NCBI GenBank assembly: GCA_965200885.1
Contig: OZ241737.1
Span: forward strand, 2,666,001 to 2,730,000
DNA: 64,000 nucleotides
Source of the DNA: MPNP01 sp026710155
GTDB lineage: Bacteria > Pseudomonadota > Alphaproteobacteria > Rhodobacterales > Rhodobacteraceae
Direction of reading: 5' to 3'
Shown here: positions 25,063-33,548 of the stretch, in pieces
Layout of the letters: each line of letters begins with the position of its first letter
Numbering within the stretch: position 1 is the first letter of the stretch
Made by a program: the position numbers and the translations under genes
Notes under the pieces: generated by a model
Databases searched by the model: none
Seen by the model: the letters and a program-made list of their open reading frames with translations, nothing else
What the model was told of the DNA's origin: nothing

Positions 25063-26029
25063 GATGGGTGAAGATGGGGGATTGCATGCTTGATCAAGCA
25101 CCCCTGAAACAATCAATCCACTTGCTTGATGGGGGCATGGGCATGGTCTTCATATCCCCCATGCGGACATGCGGAATCCCGGCACCTTCCTTCAGGTTGT
25201 GAATGTGTTGCCGCCTTGTTCTCGAAAACCGGTGCGGTTGTCCTTGCAACAGAATGGAATTGCCGGCATGGATTGAGGGGGAATCGGATCGCCGGACGGG
25301 AGTTGTCCGGAAATCAGCGGGACCTGCACGCACTCCTGGTCCGGCGGCGGCCATCGCCTTCCCCTCCCGGTCGGACCCATTGTGGAAACATGCGGGCTTC
25401 CTCCCCCCCCCCCGTCAAAATATACCCTTTTCTCTTCCATCCTGACCTACCAGCAGAAACGGGACAGCAAGCGAGCGGAAAGGATCATGCGGGACCTTGG
25501 CATCAGTCCTGGGTCTTTTCGCCGACCCCACAAATCGGACAAGCCTGGTGTTTTCAACCGCGAGGTTGTCGGCCCCTTCTCGAAAGGATTGAAGAAGCGT
25601 TGCAGTCGAACCAGGATGCCCTTCTTTTGGAATATTCGGGAGAACTGCTGACACTTCCACTTGAGACGGGACCGCTCGATATCGGCAAGGTTGAAGCTGA
25701 ACCTGCCAGGCACAAGCAGGTTGATCCTTCTGAAATATACCGTCCGTTTCTCAAAAGCACCATTATCCATCCGACTGGTCGGAACTAGAATTGGCCCTTT
25801 ATTCACAGCTGGACAACTGGTTTGAAGACAGTACCCGGGAATTGTGGGAGAGGATAGCTCTGGGAAATGTTGACAGGATGATTGAAGAAAACCAAGAATT
25901 GGCTATTGACCTCCAATTTCCTTTCACGTGTCTCACTAGCATTCATGACCGAATAATTGTCGGGAAGGGGATAATATTGATGCCATGACGGTATCATTAT
26001 TGCCGTGGCAGTCACTATTGTTTATAAAG
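25063..26029. other. Long region with repeat debris; no supported gene
   Basis: It contains a left-end copy of the second element family (from 25075: GGGGGATTGCATGCTTGATC), a segment near 25165-25200 resembling 17318-17345, and a C11 run at 25403-25413. A 220-codon plus-strand frame (25126-25788) crosses these repeats and has no ribosome site. Only its last ~70 codons (LERIEEALQSNQDALLLEYS) look protein-like and may be a gene fragment. A short frame at 25791-25988 is likewise unsupported. Confidence 0.4.
25403..25413 (+). repeat. Homopolymer C11, context unclear
   Basis: Eleven C preceded by ATGCGGGCTTCCT. The frame through it has no signal peptide afterwards. It could be a dead leader of a cassette or chance. 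Confidence 0.6.
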
Positions 26030-26209
26030 GGAATTATATCCTTGATTGAATTTCCCATTTATCGAAAATACAACAGGTGTTCTGACACCGCGGGGAATAC
26101 AATTGCACTCCAAGGGAATGTGCGTGGGAGGTTTTTTTCACAAAATGGCCGGAAAACCAGCGATGCCTCCACAAAAAAATGGGGAAATTCAATCAAGGAT
26201 ATAATTCCC
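26030..26209. mobile_element. 180-bp miniature inverted-repeat element
   Basis: The left end GGGAATTATATCCTTGATTG (26030) continues to 26061 and is repeated inverted at 26178-26209 with a single-base length difference over 32-33 nt. The GGGAATTATA start resembles the IS1595-type ends. TTATAA occurs next to both termini. No gene. Confidence 0.85.
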
Positions 26210-26259
26210 ATTATAATTTAGGTGTACATTTTTGCAATTATTTTCAGGAGGCCAGGATC

Positions 26260-27099
26260 ATGAGAAAATCCGTTGCAGTGCTTGCAATTCACGGGATGGG
26301 CAGCCAGGGTGGCAATAAGCGCCCCAACACTCCAAAACAACTCACATTCTCAAGGAATCTCCACAATCGGGTCGTCAAAGAATTTAACAAAAAGGAATGG
26401 AATTTCGAAAACGTTGCATGACACGAAGTATTCTGGGCGGATATCCTGCAGCAACGGCAGGATGACTACCTCAATGAGATTAAGAGGGGAACACGCTGGC
26501 ATAGAATACGGCGGTTCATGGTGCGGAACATTTCAGATGCAGCGGCCTATCGTCAGATACCGAATGCAAACACCTACGAGAGAATTCACCAGCGAATTGA
26601 CGAGACTCTCCTTGATTTACAGCAAGTGGTCGATGATGATGTGCGCCTGATCATTCTCGCGCACTCCTTGGGCGGTCATATCATGTCAAACTATCTTTGG
26701 GACTCGCAAGGAAATAAGCCTACGAATTCCACCCCCTTTCGCAAAGCGGAAACCTTGATGGCGTTTGTGTCATTCGGCTGTAACATTCCACTGTTCACCT
26801 TTGCGTATTCCCCCAATGATGTTAAGCCGATCAGTCGTCCCGGTACATCCCTCAAGGGCACAAAATACTACTTGGAGACATGGTGGCATAACTACTACGA
26901 CAAGGACGATGTACTTGGCTATCCGCTGCGTGATATAGGCAACAAATACACGAAGATGGTCACGGATAGAGAATTGAAGGATATCCCTATAAATGCGGGG
27001 AACCTGCTCACTTTTTGGAACCTTCTGTCACACAACGCCTATTGGAAGCCCCCCGACTTCTTCAAGCCTGTGGCCAAACTCATCAAGGAGGCGATATAA
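26260..27099 (+). pseudogene. Alpha/beta-hydrolase-like gene interrupted by one TGA
   Basis: ATG 26260 has AGGAGG upstream and encodes MRKSVAVLAIHGMGSQ, with the HGxG-type oxyanion motif. The frame meets TGA at 26419-26421 and then stays open to 27099 without a shift. The second part has LIILAHSLGGHIMSNYLW, the GxSxG-like nucleophile elbow (AHSLGG), and a late catalytic-type His in LLSHNAYWKP. The residues around the stop (NVA-stop-HEVFWADIL) suggest an original Trp (TGG). A single nonsense change explains it. It lies 50 nt after a miniature element. Without the stop it would be a ~279-residue cytoplasmic esterase-like protein. Confidence 0.75.
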
Positions 27100-27209
27100 T
27101 TCGCTGAATTAGGAGGAGCCACCAGATTTGTTTGTTTTCCTTCGTGATGTTGTTGAGCCTCGCGACCTCCGTGATCCGGATACCATGGACCTTGACAGGA
27201 AACTAAGTC

Positions 27210-27617
27210 CTACATCCCCGGACCAAAGGATGGCGGGGTAGGATCAGGTTCGCTGTCCCCAATCGGGTCTTGTTGTGGATCAAGTTCGTCAACAAGGCTT
27301 CGAATGGTTGCATGGAGTACGGGAAACTTGTTTTGTATATGGTTCCAGACAATCAATGGGTCAACATCATCATATTGATGGGTCAGGAAATTGCGGAAAT
27401 CGATGATCCTAACCATCTCGGGGATTTTTCCCGCAAGGGAAGGATCATGTCTGTCCAGACGGTTCAAGGCCTCACCAATCCTGTCGAAGTTGCGTTCTAC
27501 TGCATCCTGGGTCTTGTGGTCATTTTCCCAGGATTTAAGGTCAAGTCCAGTGGTGTATCCGTTTATCCTATCACAAGCTTCAAGAATGTCCTGAAGCAAG
27601 GCCAGGGATTTATCCAT
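27210..27617 (-). CDS. hepT: HepT-family RNase toxin (DUF86)
   Basis: I start at ATG 27617 (MDKSLALLQDIL), giving about 135 residues; the longer frame upstream is out of family. The HEPN motif R-x4-H-x-Y is present as RNFLTHQYDD at about residue 75. HepT toxins cleave RNA and are kept inactive by AMP groups added to the Tyr by MntA. It overlaps the mntA stop by 8 nt, the usual arrangement with antitoxin first. The C-terminal ~20 residues are Pro/Asp-rich. Both genes look intact. Confidence 0.85.
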   Translation of the reverse strand: MDKSLALLQDILEACDRINGYTTGLDLKSWENDHKTQDAVERNFDRIGEALNRLDRHDPSLAGKIPEMVRIIDFRNFLTHQYDDVDPLIVWNHIQNKFPVLHATIRSLVDELDPQQDPIGDSEPDPTPPSFGPGM

Positions 27618-27921
27618 CAAAGACCACCTCACGGTCCTCGTTGATCGATTTCTTCCGGTAGCGATTGCGGATGGTACCGAACCGGACAAGGTCAACCTTG
27701 CGACCCAGGAGCACTTGCAGGTCCTCAAGCATTTGGAACCTTCGATCGAAAAGGTCGGGCAGCAACGGAGGCTTGAATTCCACCAGGAAATCCGCATCGC
27801 TCCGCTCCGGATCGAAATCGGTTCCACGTGCGGCTGAGCCGAACACCTCTAGGCGTTCCACCCTGTGCCTGCGGCAGATGGCCGCGATCTCCTTCTGCTT
27901 GTCTGCAATCAAACGATGCAT
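27610..27921 (-). CDS. mntA: MntA-family nucleotidyltransferase antitoxin
   Basis: A 103-residue minimal nucleotidyltransferase. The active site is GSAARGTDFDPERSDADFLVEF (GSxAR-G ... SDxD) with a later Asp in KVDLVRF. It neutralises HepT by transferring AMP. First gene of the pair with hepT. The start is ATG 27921, with AAGGAAGG upstream. Confidence 0.87.
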   Translation of the reverse strand: MHRLIADKQKEIAAICRRHRVERLEVFGSAARGTDFDPERSDADFLVEFKPPLLPDLFDRRFQMLEDLQVLLGRKVDLVRFGTIRNRYRKKSINEDREVVFDG

Positions 27922-28387
27922 TGTTTTTGTCCTTCCTTTTGTCCCAGAATATAATGGCTGGAGGGTTATTTGGCAATGATTATTTTACGGATGGGGTTGC
28001 GGGGTTTCCCCGCCATTCTGTAAAACGGTTGATTCCCTTCCACATCCAGGGTCATCAATTATTCCTCATTGAAATGAAACAGAGTATGGATAAGGGATTG
28101 TTGAAAGGCAAGATAAATCAATATCCATACAAATCTTCCAAAAAAATTTTCGACACCCCTTTACATTTGATGATGTGTATGGCTGAATCCACATCATATG
28201 AATACGGAATCCTATCACGGCAACTAAATTTGTACCAAGCAAAGTCTACCAATGGAAAGGAACATGTTACACCTGAAAAAGAAAGGCTGTCCTGCAACAC
28301 TTCAAATTTCTTCGGCCCTGTCGACCCGCAGCATCCGGGAGGTATCGGCACTCTTGGCGGATGGGGTTTGCCCCAATTCCAAGTCTC
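27922..28387. other. Intergenic between mntA and an IS5-like element
   Basis: Overlapping frames occur on both strands (plus 27828-28403, minus 28118-28492), none with a ribosome site or recognisable domain. I annotate no gene. Confidence 0.4.
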
Positions 28388-29294
28388 AGAATTTGAATCA
28401 TAATTCACGATTGTACTGATTCCATTCCTTTTTCCTCCATCACACGGGCAATCCCACGCATCGGAAACCGGCAGGCTGCCAGCGTCACCCACCCTTCCGA
28501 ACTTGCCATTGTTCTCTCATGATCCCTGGACAGGTGACGGCATCTTCCCATCCAGGCAAAGGTTCGTTCCACAACCCAACGTCGGGGAAGGACTTCAAAA
28601 CCCTTGCCATCCCTCGCTTTCCCGACGATGTCAAGATCAACACCGGCATCCGGTTCCTTCAGGGCCTTTTCCAGCCTGGGGCCGGCATGTCCGCCGTCAG
28701 CCCGGAGCCTGGTGATCCCCGGAGCCTTGGCAAGAGCCCCTTGAACAACCCCGGAAGCTCCATCACGGTCCTGAACCGAGGCCGGATGGACCACAATCCC
28801 CACCGGGGAACCTTCAACATCCGTCACGACATGACGCTTCCTCCCCCTGGTCCTCCTGCCGGCACCAGGGCCGGGGGAACGCCCGACAAGATGGCGGGCA
28901 CATTCCTGCAAGCGCTGCAACATGCGGGTCAGGACACCGGATTTCGACCAGGCATGAAAACAGTTCCGGACCGTGGAAAAAGGAGGATGGGCATCGGGAA
29001 GCGCACGCCACTGGCATCCGGTGCCGGGAAGGTGTTGCATGGCATCGGCAATCCGCCGCAAATCGGTCGTGCGGGGCCTTCCCCCACACCCCTGCTCCGG
29101 CAACAACGGTTCAATCAATTCCCATTCACAATCTGTCAGGTTGCATTGCAGTGCAGTGTTTGTCCGCCCATGTTTCTTCATGGCGGCTTGGTTGCAGCTC
29201 ATGGTTTTCCTCCGTGTTCAGGGATGAAACAGGGGATCATGCATGACTCCGAACCAGGTCGCTTTCAACTTTCCTGAATTATGGAACAAACTCT
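28388..29294. mobile_element. IS5-family-like insertion sequence
   Basis: About 907 bp with imperfect inverted ends: AGAATTTGAATCATAATTCA on the left and, read inward, AGAGTTTGTTCCATAATTCA on the right (17 of 22 matches). One transposase gene on the minus strand. Solo copies of the end are near 20609, 51893 and 53060, so the family has been active in this genome. No clear short duplication at the edges. Confidence 0.7.
28405..29202 (-). CDS. IS5-family transposase, probably defective
   Basis: A 265-residue frame with the IS5 N-terminal domain (LTDCEWELIEPLLPEQGCGGRPRTTDLRRIADAM, GCQWRALPDAHPPFSTVRNCFHAW). The core follows: GRKRHVVTDVEGSPVGIVVHPASVQDRDGA, ADGGHAGPRLE (second Asp) and RRWVVERTFAWMGRCRHLSRDHER (Y-to-W-(2)R-(3)E-(6)K region). 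The segment that normally carries the first catalytic Asp (DSQSVKT-like) just before GRKRH is missing: the frame passes directly from HLVGRSP to GPGAGRR. This looks like a small in-frame deletion, so the enzyme is probably dead although the ORF is open. GC-rich compared with neighbours. Confidence 0.8.
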   Translation of the reverse strand: MSCNQAAMKKHGRTNTALQCNLTDCEWELIEPLLPEQGCGGRPRTTDLRRIADAMQHLPGTGCQWRALPDAHPPFSTVRNCFHAWSKSGVLTRMLQRLQECARHLVGRSPGPGAGRRTRGRKRHVVTDVEGSPVGIVVHPASVQDRDGASGVVQGALAKAPGITRLRADGGHAGPRLEKALKEPDAGVDLDIVGKARDGKGFEVLPRRWVVERTFAWMGRCRHLSRDHERTMASSEGWVTLAACRFPMRGIARVMEEKGMESVQS

Positions 29295-29449
29295 AACTAA
29301 AAATTCAGCTTACTAACCAGTTAACAGGTGATTATACCTACCATTACAGATAAAGATCCTTCAATTTTATCGTGAAACCTTGAGTTATCCCGACAAATCT
29401 CTTATCAACATGTATATTGAATTTCATCAACCGATAAACTTTACGAAAT

Positions 29450-29983
29450 TTGGTGTCCAAGAAATCTTCACAAAAATACCCTTACTGGAAGAAGATCATC
29501 TTCTCCGAATTGAGCAGGGACAGTAAAAACTGGTTTGGCTATTATCTGAATCAGGCTTCCCGCGCTGATTTGGTCGGAAAACCAGGCATTATTTCAATAG
29601 ATGATTTCAGAATTCATGGCTACATCGAAGCATCGGGCAAAAATGACTGGCATTTGACCGCTTTCCTGAAATCAAAAGTGACGCTTGAATGCCGACTAAC
29701 CCTAAATCCTTTCCCCATGTCATTGAACACCAGGATTGAAAGAAGATTTGTTGCTGATTCCAATCTGCTATCACCCCAGAAGGATTGCTCTATTCCCGAG
29801 GACGAAACGCTTGAATTGCTCAAGCCAACCTATGATCTTCATGAACTTGCCAAGGAGTCCCTTTTCCTTGAAGTGCCGGATTATCCCACTAGTTCGGATT
29901 CAAGGTTTGATTCTTCCATCAATGATGGCAATTGTGACACGCGGGACAGCCCCTTTGCTGTCCTTGCCAGAAGCAATTCGTAA
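29450..29983 (+). CDS. DUF177 (YceD-like) protein, upstream of rpmF
   Basis: A 177-residue protein with the DUF177 layout: an N-terminal beta-rich half (IISIDDFRIHGYIEASGKNDWHLTAFLKSKVTLECRLTLNPFPMSLN), with the conserved single Cys in LECRLTL, then an acidic loop and a helical part (YDLHELAKESLFLEVP). YceD family genes sit next to rpmF in many bacteria and are implicated in 23S rRNA maturation or accumulation. The start is TTG 29450 or GTG 29453. rpmF follows after about 150 nt. Confidence 0.75.
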   Translation: MVSKKSSQKYPYWKKIIFSELSRDSKNWFGYYLNQASRADLVGKPGIISIDDFRIHGYIEASGKNDWHLTAFLKSKVTLECRLTLNPFPMSLNTRIERRFVADSNLLSPQKDCSIPEDETLELLKPTYDLHELAKESLFLEVPDYPTSSDSRFDSSINDGNCDTRDSPFAVLARSNS

Positions 29984-30130
29984 AATGGCACCAACTAAAT
30001 CTTTGATCACTTGAAATTATCAGTTATTGAATTATTTTCTTGAAGCGTCAAAATCTGTGGGTGAACCCTGCAATTTGGTTGCTGATTGGTTCTTGGAACC
30101 AATGGTTTATGGTATTTTCAGGTAATGGTT

Positions 30131-30334
30131 ATGGCTGTTCAACAAAACAAGGTTAGTCGCGCAAGAAGAAACAAGCGGCGGTCCCACGATGCCCTAAAAG
30201 CGGGAATTTGGGTTGAATGTGATAATTGTGGGGAATTGAAGCTCCCCTATCACATGTGCCCCGCATGTGGTTATTACAATGGTAAATCCGTAATGGAAAT
30301 TGTAGAACCAGAATTTGAGGATGAGGATCTATAA
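30131..30334 (+). CDS. rpmF: 50S ribosomal protein L32
   Basis: A 67-residue protein starting MAVQQNKVSRARRNKRRSHD, with the L32 zinc ribbon C-x2-C ... C-x2-C (CDNCGELKLPYHMCPAC) and YYNGKSV. I use ATG 30131 because L32 always begins MAVQ/MAVP. First of the classical rpmF-plsX-fabH run. Confidence 0.97.
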   Translation: MAVQQNKVSRARRNKRRSHDALKAGIWVECDNCGELKLPYHMCPACGYYNGKSVMEIVEPEFEDEDL

Positions 30335-30384
30335 CTCCAACCTCTTACATCTCACTATGCAAAAGTAAATTTATAGGGAAGAAA

Positions 30385-31368
30385 ATTACTGTTATTGCTA
30401 TTGATGCAATGGGAGGAGATCAGGGTCCAATTCCCGTTGTTGCCGGTATGGCAAGAGTGGCTAAAAAGGATCCGGATGTAACCTTCGTCGTTCATGGGAA
30501 CAAAGACGAATTGAAAAAGCGCTTAAAAAAATACAAAGCACTCAATGACAGATATGAAATAAAACCCACCACCAAGGTAATCTCCATGGATACCAAGCCG
30601 AGTACCGCCCTTCGAAACGGTAGGGATTCCTCAATGTGGTCAACCATCGAAACACTCAGGACCGGTCTTGCCAACGTGGCGATATCCTGTGGAAATACGG
30701 GCGCTCTGATGGCAACTGCCATGCTGAATCTGAAAAAGGCTCCGGGTGTTTCCCGACCTGCCATAGCCTGTCTATGCCCCTCGCCCAATGCCAGTGGATT
30801 CAACGTGTTGCTGGATGTAGGTGCCGATATCAAGGCCAATGAAAAGGATCTCCTCTGCTACAGCATCATGGGTTCCAAATTTGCCCAGAATGGTCTGCAG
30901 TTGAATAAACCCCGTATCGGCCTATTGAATGTCGGAACAGAATCCCACAAGGGGCGGTCGGAAATAAAAGCCGCCTATGACCTCATTTCCGGGCATGAGG
31001 AACCGAATGGGTATGAGTTTGTGGGATTTGTCGAAGGGACCGAAATTTTCTCGGACAGGGTTGATGTCATTGTAACCGATGGTTTTACCGGAAACACGGC
31101 CATCAAAAGCTCCGAGGGTGCGGCAAGGGTTATAAGGAATCAACTTCGACAGGCCTTTGCCCATACTCTCTTTTCCCGTATTGGTGGCTTTTTTGCCTAC
31201 ACCTCGCTCAGAAGATTTTTCAAGCGAATTGATCCAAGACGGGCAAATGGAGGCGTATTTCTTGGTTTGAATGGCATTGTCATCAAATCCCATGGAGGGT
31301 CAGATGCGGTTGGCATTGAGGCAGCAATTGATCTTGGCGTTAAATTGGCAAGGTCGAAGTCTTTTTGA
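30385..31368 (+). CDS. plsX: Phosphate acyltransferase PlsX
   Basis: Makes acyl-phosphate from acyl-ACP for phospholipid synthesis at the membrane surface. Family blocks: IDAMGGDQGP at the very front, SCGNTGALMA, RPAIACLCPS, LLDVGADI, GLLNVGTES, GFVEGTEIF, and VVTDGFTGN-like VIVTDGFTGNTAIK. The conserved ITVIAIDAMGGD begins upstream of the first ATG (30409), but there is no ATG, GTG or TTG in frame before it. A start at a rare ATT (30385 or 30394) behind GGGAAG seems necessary; alternatively translation starts at 30409 and loses the first strand. Between rpmF and fabH, probably one operon. Confidence 0.92.
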   Translation: MTVIAIDAMGGDQGPIPVVAGMARVAKKDPDVTFVVHGNKDELKKRLKKYKALNDRYEIKPTTKVISMDTKPSTALRNGRDSSMWSTIETLRTGLANVAISCGNTGALMATAMLNLKKAPGVSRPAIACLCPSPNASGFNVLLDVGADIKANEKDLLCYSIMGSKFAQNGLQLNKPRIGLLNVGTESHKGRSEIKAAYDLISGHEEPNGYEFVGFVEGTEIFSDRVDVIVTDGFTGNTAIKSSEGAARVIRNQLRQAFAHTLFSRIGGFFAYTSLRRFFKRIDPRRANGGVFLGLNGIVIKSHGGSDAVGIEAAIDLGVKLARSKSF

Positions 31369-31410
31369 TATATACAGAATGTTTGAACATAATTCGAGTT
31401 TTGAAATCCA

Positions 31411-32388
31411 ATGGACACCATCAGTTCTGTCGTAACCGGTACGGGACATTACCTCCCGGAAAATATAGTGCCAAACAGCTATTTCGAGGAGTATATTGAT
31501 ACTTCCGATGAATGGATAACCACCCGAACAGGCATCAAGACAAGACACTATGCCCCCACCGAAGAAACGACGTCGACGATGGGAATCAAGGCGGCCCGCA
31601 AAGCCTTGGAAAACAGTGCTTGCAAGCCCGAGGACATTGATCTGATCATTTTGGCCACTTCCACTTCAGATCATACCTTTCCATCTACCGCCACACAGAT
31701 TCAAAATGGCTTGGGTATTAGCCAAGGATATGCCTTTGATATACAGGCCGTCTGTGCCGGTTTTGTTTTCGCCCTGGCCAATGCCAACGCCCTGATTAAA
31801 TCCGGCGAGGCAACCAAGGCCCTGGTGATTGGTTCAGAAACCTTTTCACGCATTTTGGATAAAAACGACCGGACAACCTGTATTTTATTTGGGGATGGTG
31901 CTGGTGCCGTTGTACTTGAGGGAGCCAAAACCACCAATGGTACCTCAGAACGGGGGATATTGGCGACGGATTTGCATTCGGACGGGAGTTACAAGGATAT
32001 CCTCTATGTTGATGGTGGCGTATCCACCACCAAGACATCAGGCCATTTGCGAATGAAGGGCAAGGAAGTTTTTCGTCATGCGGTCTCAAAACTGGTGAAT
32101 TCCACTGAACGAGTCATGGAAAAGGCCAATGTCAATAGTAACGAGGTGGATTGGGCAGTACCACATCAAGCAAATGTAAGAATCATTCAATCAACGACCC
32201 AAAAATTGAAAATACCCATTGAAAAAGTTGTGGTTACCTTGCGAAACCATGGCAATACATCAGCTGCCTCAATTCCCATTTCGATGTCAATTGCCAATGA
32301 GGAAGGCAAATTCAAGAAAGGGGACTTAATTCTGTCTCATGCAATTGGTGGAGGACTTTGTTGGGGTTCCTTCCTACTGAGGTGGTAA
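31411..32388 (+). CDS. fabH: Beta-ketoacyl-ACP synthase III
   Basis: A 325-residue KAS III that condenses acetyl-CoA with malonyl-ACP to start fatty-acid synthesis. The triad is Cys in IQAVCAGFVFAL (about 114), His in VDWAVPHQANVRI, and Asn in LRNHGNTSAASIP. DRTTCILFGDGAGAVVL is the conserved middle segment. It lies 42 nt after plsX. Confidence 0.95.
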   Translation: MDTISSVVTGTGHYLPENIVPNSYFEEYIDTSDEWITTRTGIKTRHYAPTEETTSTMGIKAARKALENSACKPEDIDLIILATSTSDHTFPSTATQIQNGLGISQGYAFDIQAVCAGFVFALANANALIKSGEATKALVIGSETFSRILDKNDRTTCILFGDGAGAVVLEGAKTTNGTSERGILATDLHSDGSYKDILYVDGGVSTTKTSGHLRMKGKEVFRHAVSKLVNSTERVMEKANVNSNEVDWAVPHQANVRIIQSTTQKLKIPIEKVVVTLRNHGNTSAASIPISMSIANEEGKFKKGDLILSHAIGGGLCWGSFLLRW

Positions 32389-32502
32389 AAACCATCTGGT
32401 TTTGATGTGATTTATTGTTTCCCGAATTTCCAAATGTCTTTTTCAATTGGCATCCATCTGTTAGAATGTCTCCATACTTTACATAAGCGCAAGGAAAAAT
32501 GA

Positions 32503-32793
32503 ATGGATAATGAAGTACTAACAAAGAATGACCTGATTAAAATTCTTCGTACCCGATACGGTCTCACCTATGCTGTTGCGAAAAAATTTGTTGATGCCAT
32601 TTTCGTGAATATGCTTGAGAGCTTATCTCGGGGAGAAACGGTCAAGATATCATCATTTGGTACATTTCAACTGAAATTCAGGGCAAGTCAGGAAATACTG
32701 GATGTGATCACGAGAGAGGAACGAACAGTTGGTGCCCATTACAAGGTCAAGTTCATACCCTCGAAAAAACTCAAGGAAAAAATTAACGGGTAA
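32503..32793 (+). CDS. ihfA: Integration host factor subunit alpha
   Basis: A 96-residue HU/IHF-fold DNA-bending protein. It begins MDNEVLTKNDLIKILRTRYGLT. The GETVKISSFGTFQLKFR segment is the dimer/DNA core, but the usual RxGRNPxT tip is replaced by ASQEILDVITREER, so DNA intercalation may differ. In alphaproteobacteria ihfA lies between fabH and a MerR regulator, as here. AAGGAAAAATGA precedes the start. Some caution on the subunit name because of the changed arm. Confidence 0.8.
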   Translation: MDNEVLTKNDLIKILRTRYGLTYAVAKKFVDAIFVNMLESLSRGETVKISSFGTFQLKFRASQEILDVITREERTVGAHYKVKFIPSKKLKEKING

Positions 32794-32814
32794 TTTCCCG
32801 GAAACGGTTTTGAA

Positions 32815-33360
32815 TTGGCCCCTGATTACACAAAACACAAGCAGATAGGTTCGGTTTCCAAGGAATTGGGACTAGATCAATCAACTCTCAGGTACTGGGA
32901 AACGAAATTTTCGATCGTCAAACCACATGTTCAGGATAAAAAGCGATTTTATGATGAGGCTCTGATTACCCTCTTGAAGGGAATTAATTTGCTGATTACC
33001 AAGAAGGGATATACCACAAAGCGAGTTCAAAGATTGATTGAGGAAAAGGGTGGGGATCATATCATCGAGATAGCAGAACTTCCCTTGATACGACATGCAA
33101 TCCCTGAGGCAGAAGACACAGAAGAGGTGCGGGACAGTTTGCCCTGCGATCATGAAATCGTGGCTGATAACGAAATCCAGAATGAAACTGCTGATATAAT
33201 TGTTGATCTCTCCAACCTGTGGGGGATACTTAAATCTGCCAGTTTCGGCATAAGTCTGGGTCTACCCGAAGATGGCAAGGTTGGCCTGGATAAATCAGCC
33301 AGGGACAAGCTGGAACAACTTTACGGAAAGCTGGAAAAAATTTATTCGGGAATGGCATGA
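32815..33360 (+). CDS. MerR-family transcriptional regulator
   Basis: A 181-residue protein with an N-terminal MerR winged HTH: KQIGSVSKELGLDQSTLRYWETKFSIVKPHVQDKKRFYDEALITLLKGINLLITKKGYTTKRVQRLIEE in pieces typical of the class. The C-terminal half (100 residues) is acidic with no metal-binding Cys, so the signal is unknown. It starts at TTG 32815. Position after ihfA and before tRNA-Pro is standard in alphaproteobacteria. Confidence 0.85.
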   Translation: MAPDYTKHKQIGSVSKELGLDQSTLRYWETKFSIVKPHVQDKKRFYDEALITLLKGINLLITKKGYTTKRVQRLIEEKGGDHIIEIAELPLIRHAIPEAEDTEEVRDSLPCDHEIVADNEIQNETADIIVDLSNLWGILKSASFGISLGLPEDGKVGLDKSARDKLEQLYGKLEKIYSGMA

Positions 33361-33433
33361 TTGAATATTTGAACATATGCACCATTATAATATATCTCAC
33401 CAATGAAGGCAGAAATCAAAAATTCTACCATGT

Positions 33434-33511
33434 CGGGCCATAGCGCAGCCTGGTTAGCGCGTTCGTCTGGGGGGCGAGAGGTCGTGAGTTCAAATCTCAC
33501 TGGCCCGACCA
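33434..33511 (+). tRNA. tRNA-Pro (anticodon GGG)
   Basis: Cloverleaf: acceptor CGGGCCA / TGGCCCG, D arm GCGC ... GCGC, anticodon loop CTGGGGG with GGG, T arm GTGAG TTCAAAT CTCAC, discriminator A and encoded CCA (33509-33511). It decodes CCC, the codon repeated in the C-tract leaders of this genome. Confidence 0.96.
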
Positions 33512-33548
33512 TTAAAGTTACAAATTCGGTCAAGAGAACAAGTTGCTA

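Noticed and set aside
25126..25788. 220-codon plus-strand frame
   Set aside because: It crosses element debris and a C11 run, has no ribosome site, and only its last third looks protein-like. A long minus-strand frame overlaps it.
26260..27099. UGA read as tryptophan genome-wide
   Set aside because: Conserved genes here use TGG for Trp and end at TGA without extension; only two doubtful loci show internal TGA.
27828..28403. 191-codon frame after mntA
   Set aside because: Starts inside mntA on the opposite strand, no ribosome site, no recognisable domain.
28519..29277. 252-codon frame antisense to the IS5-like transposase
   Set aside because: Mirror of a GC-rich coding strand; Pro/Gly/Arg-rich composition and no signals.
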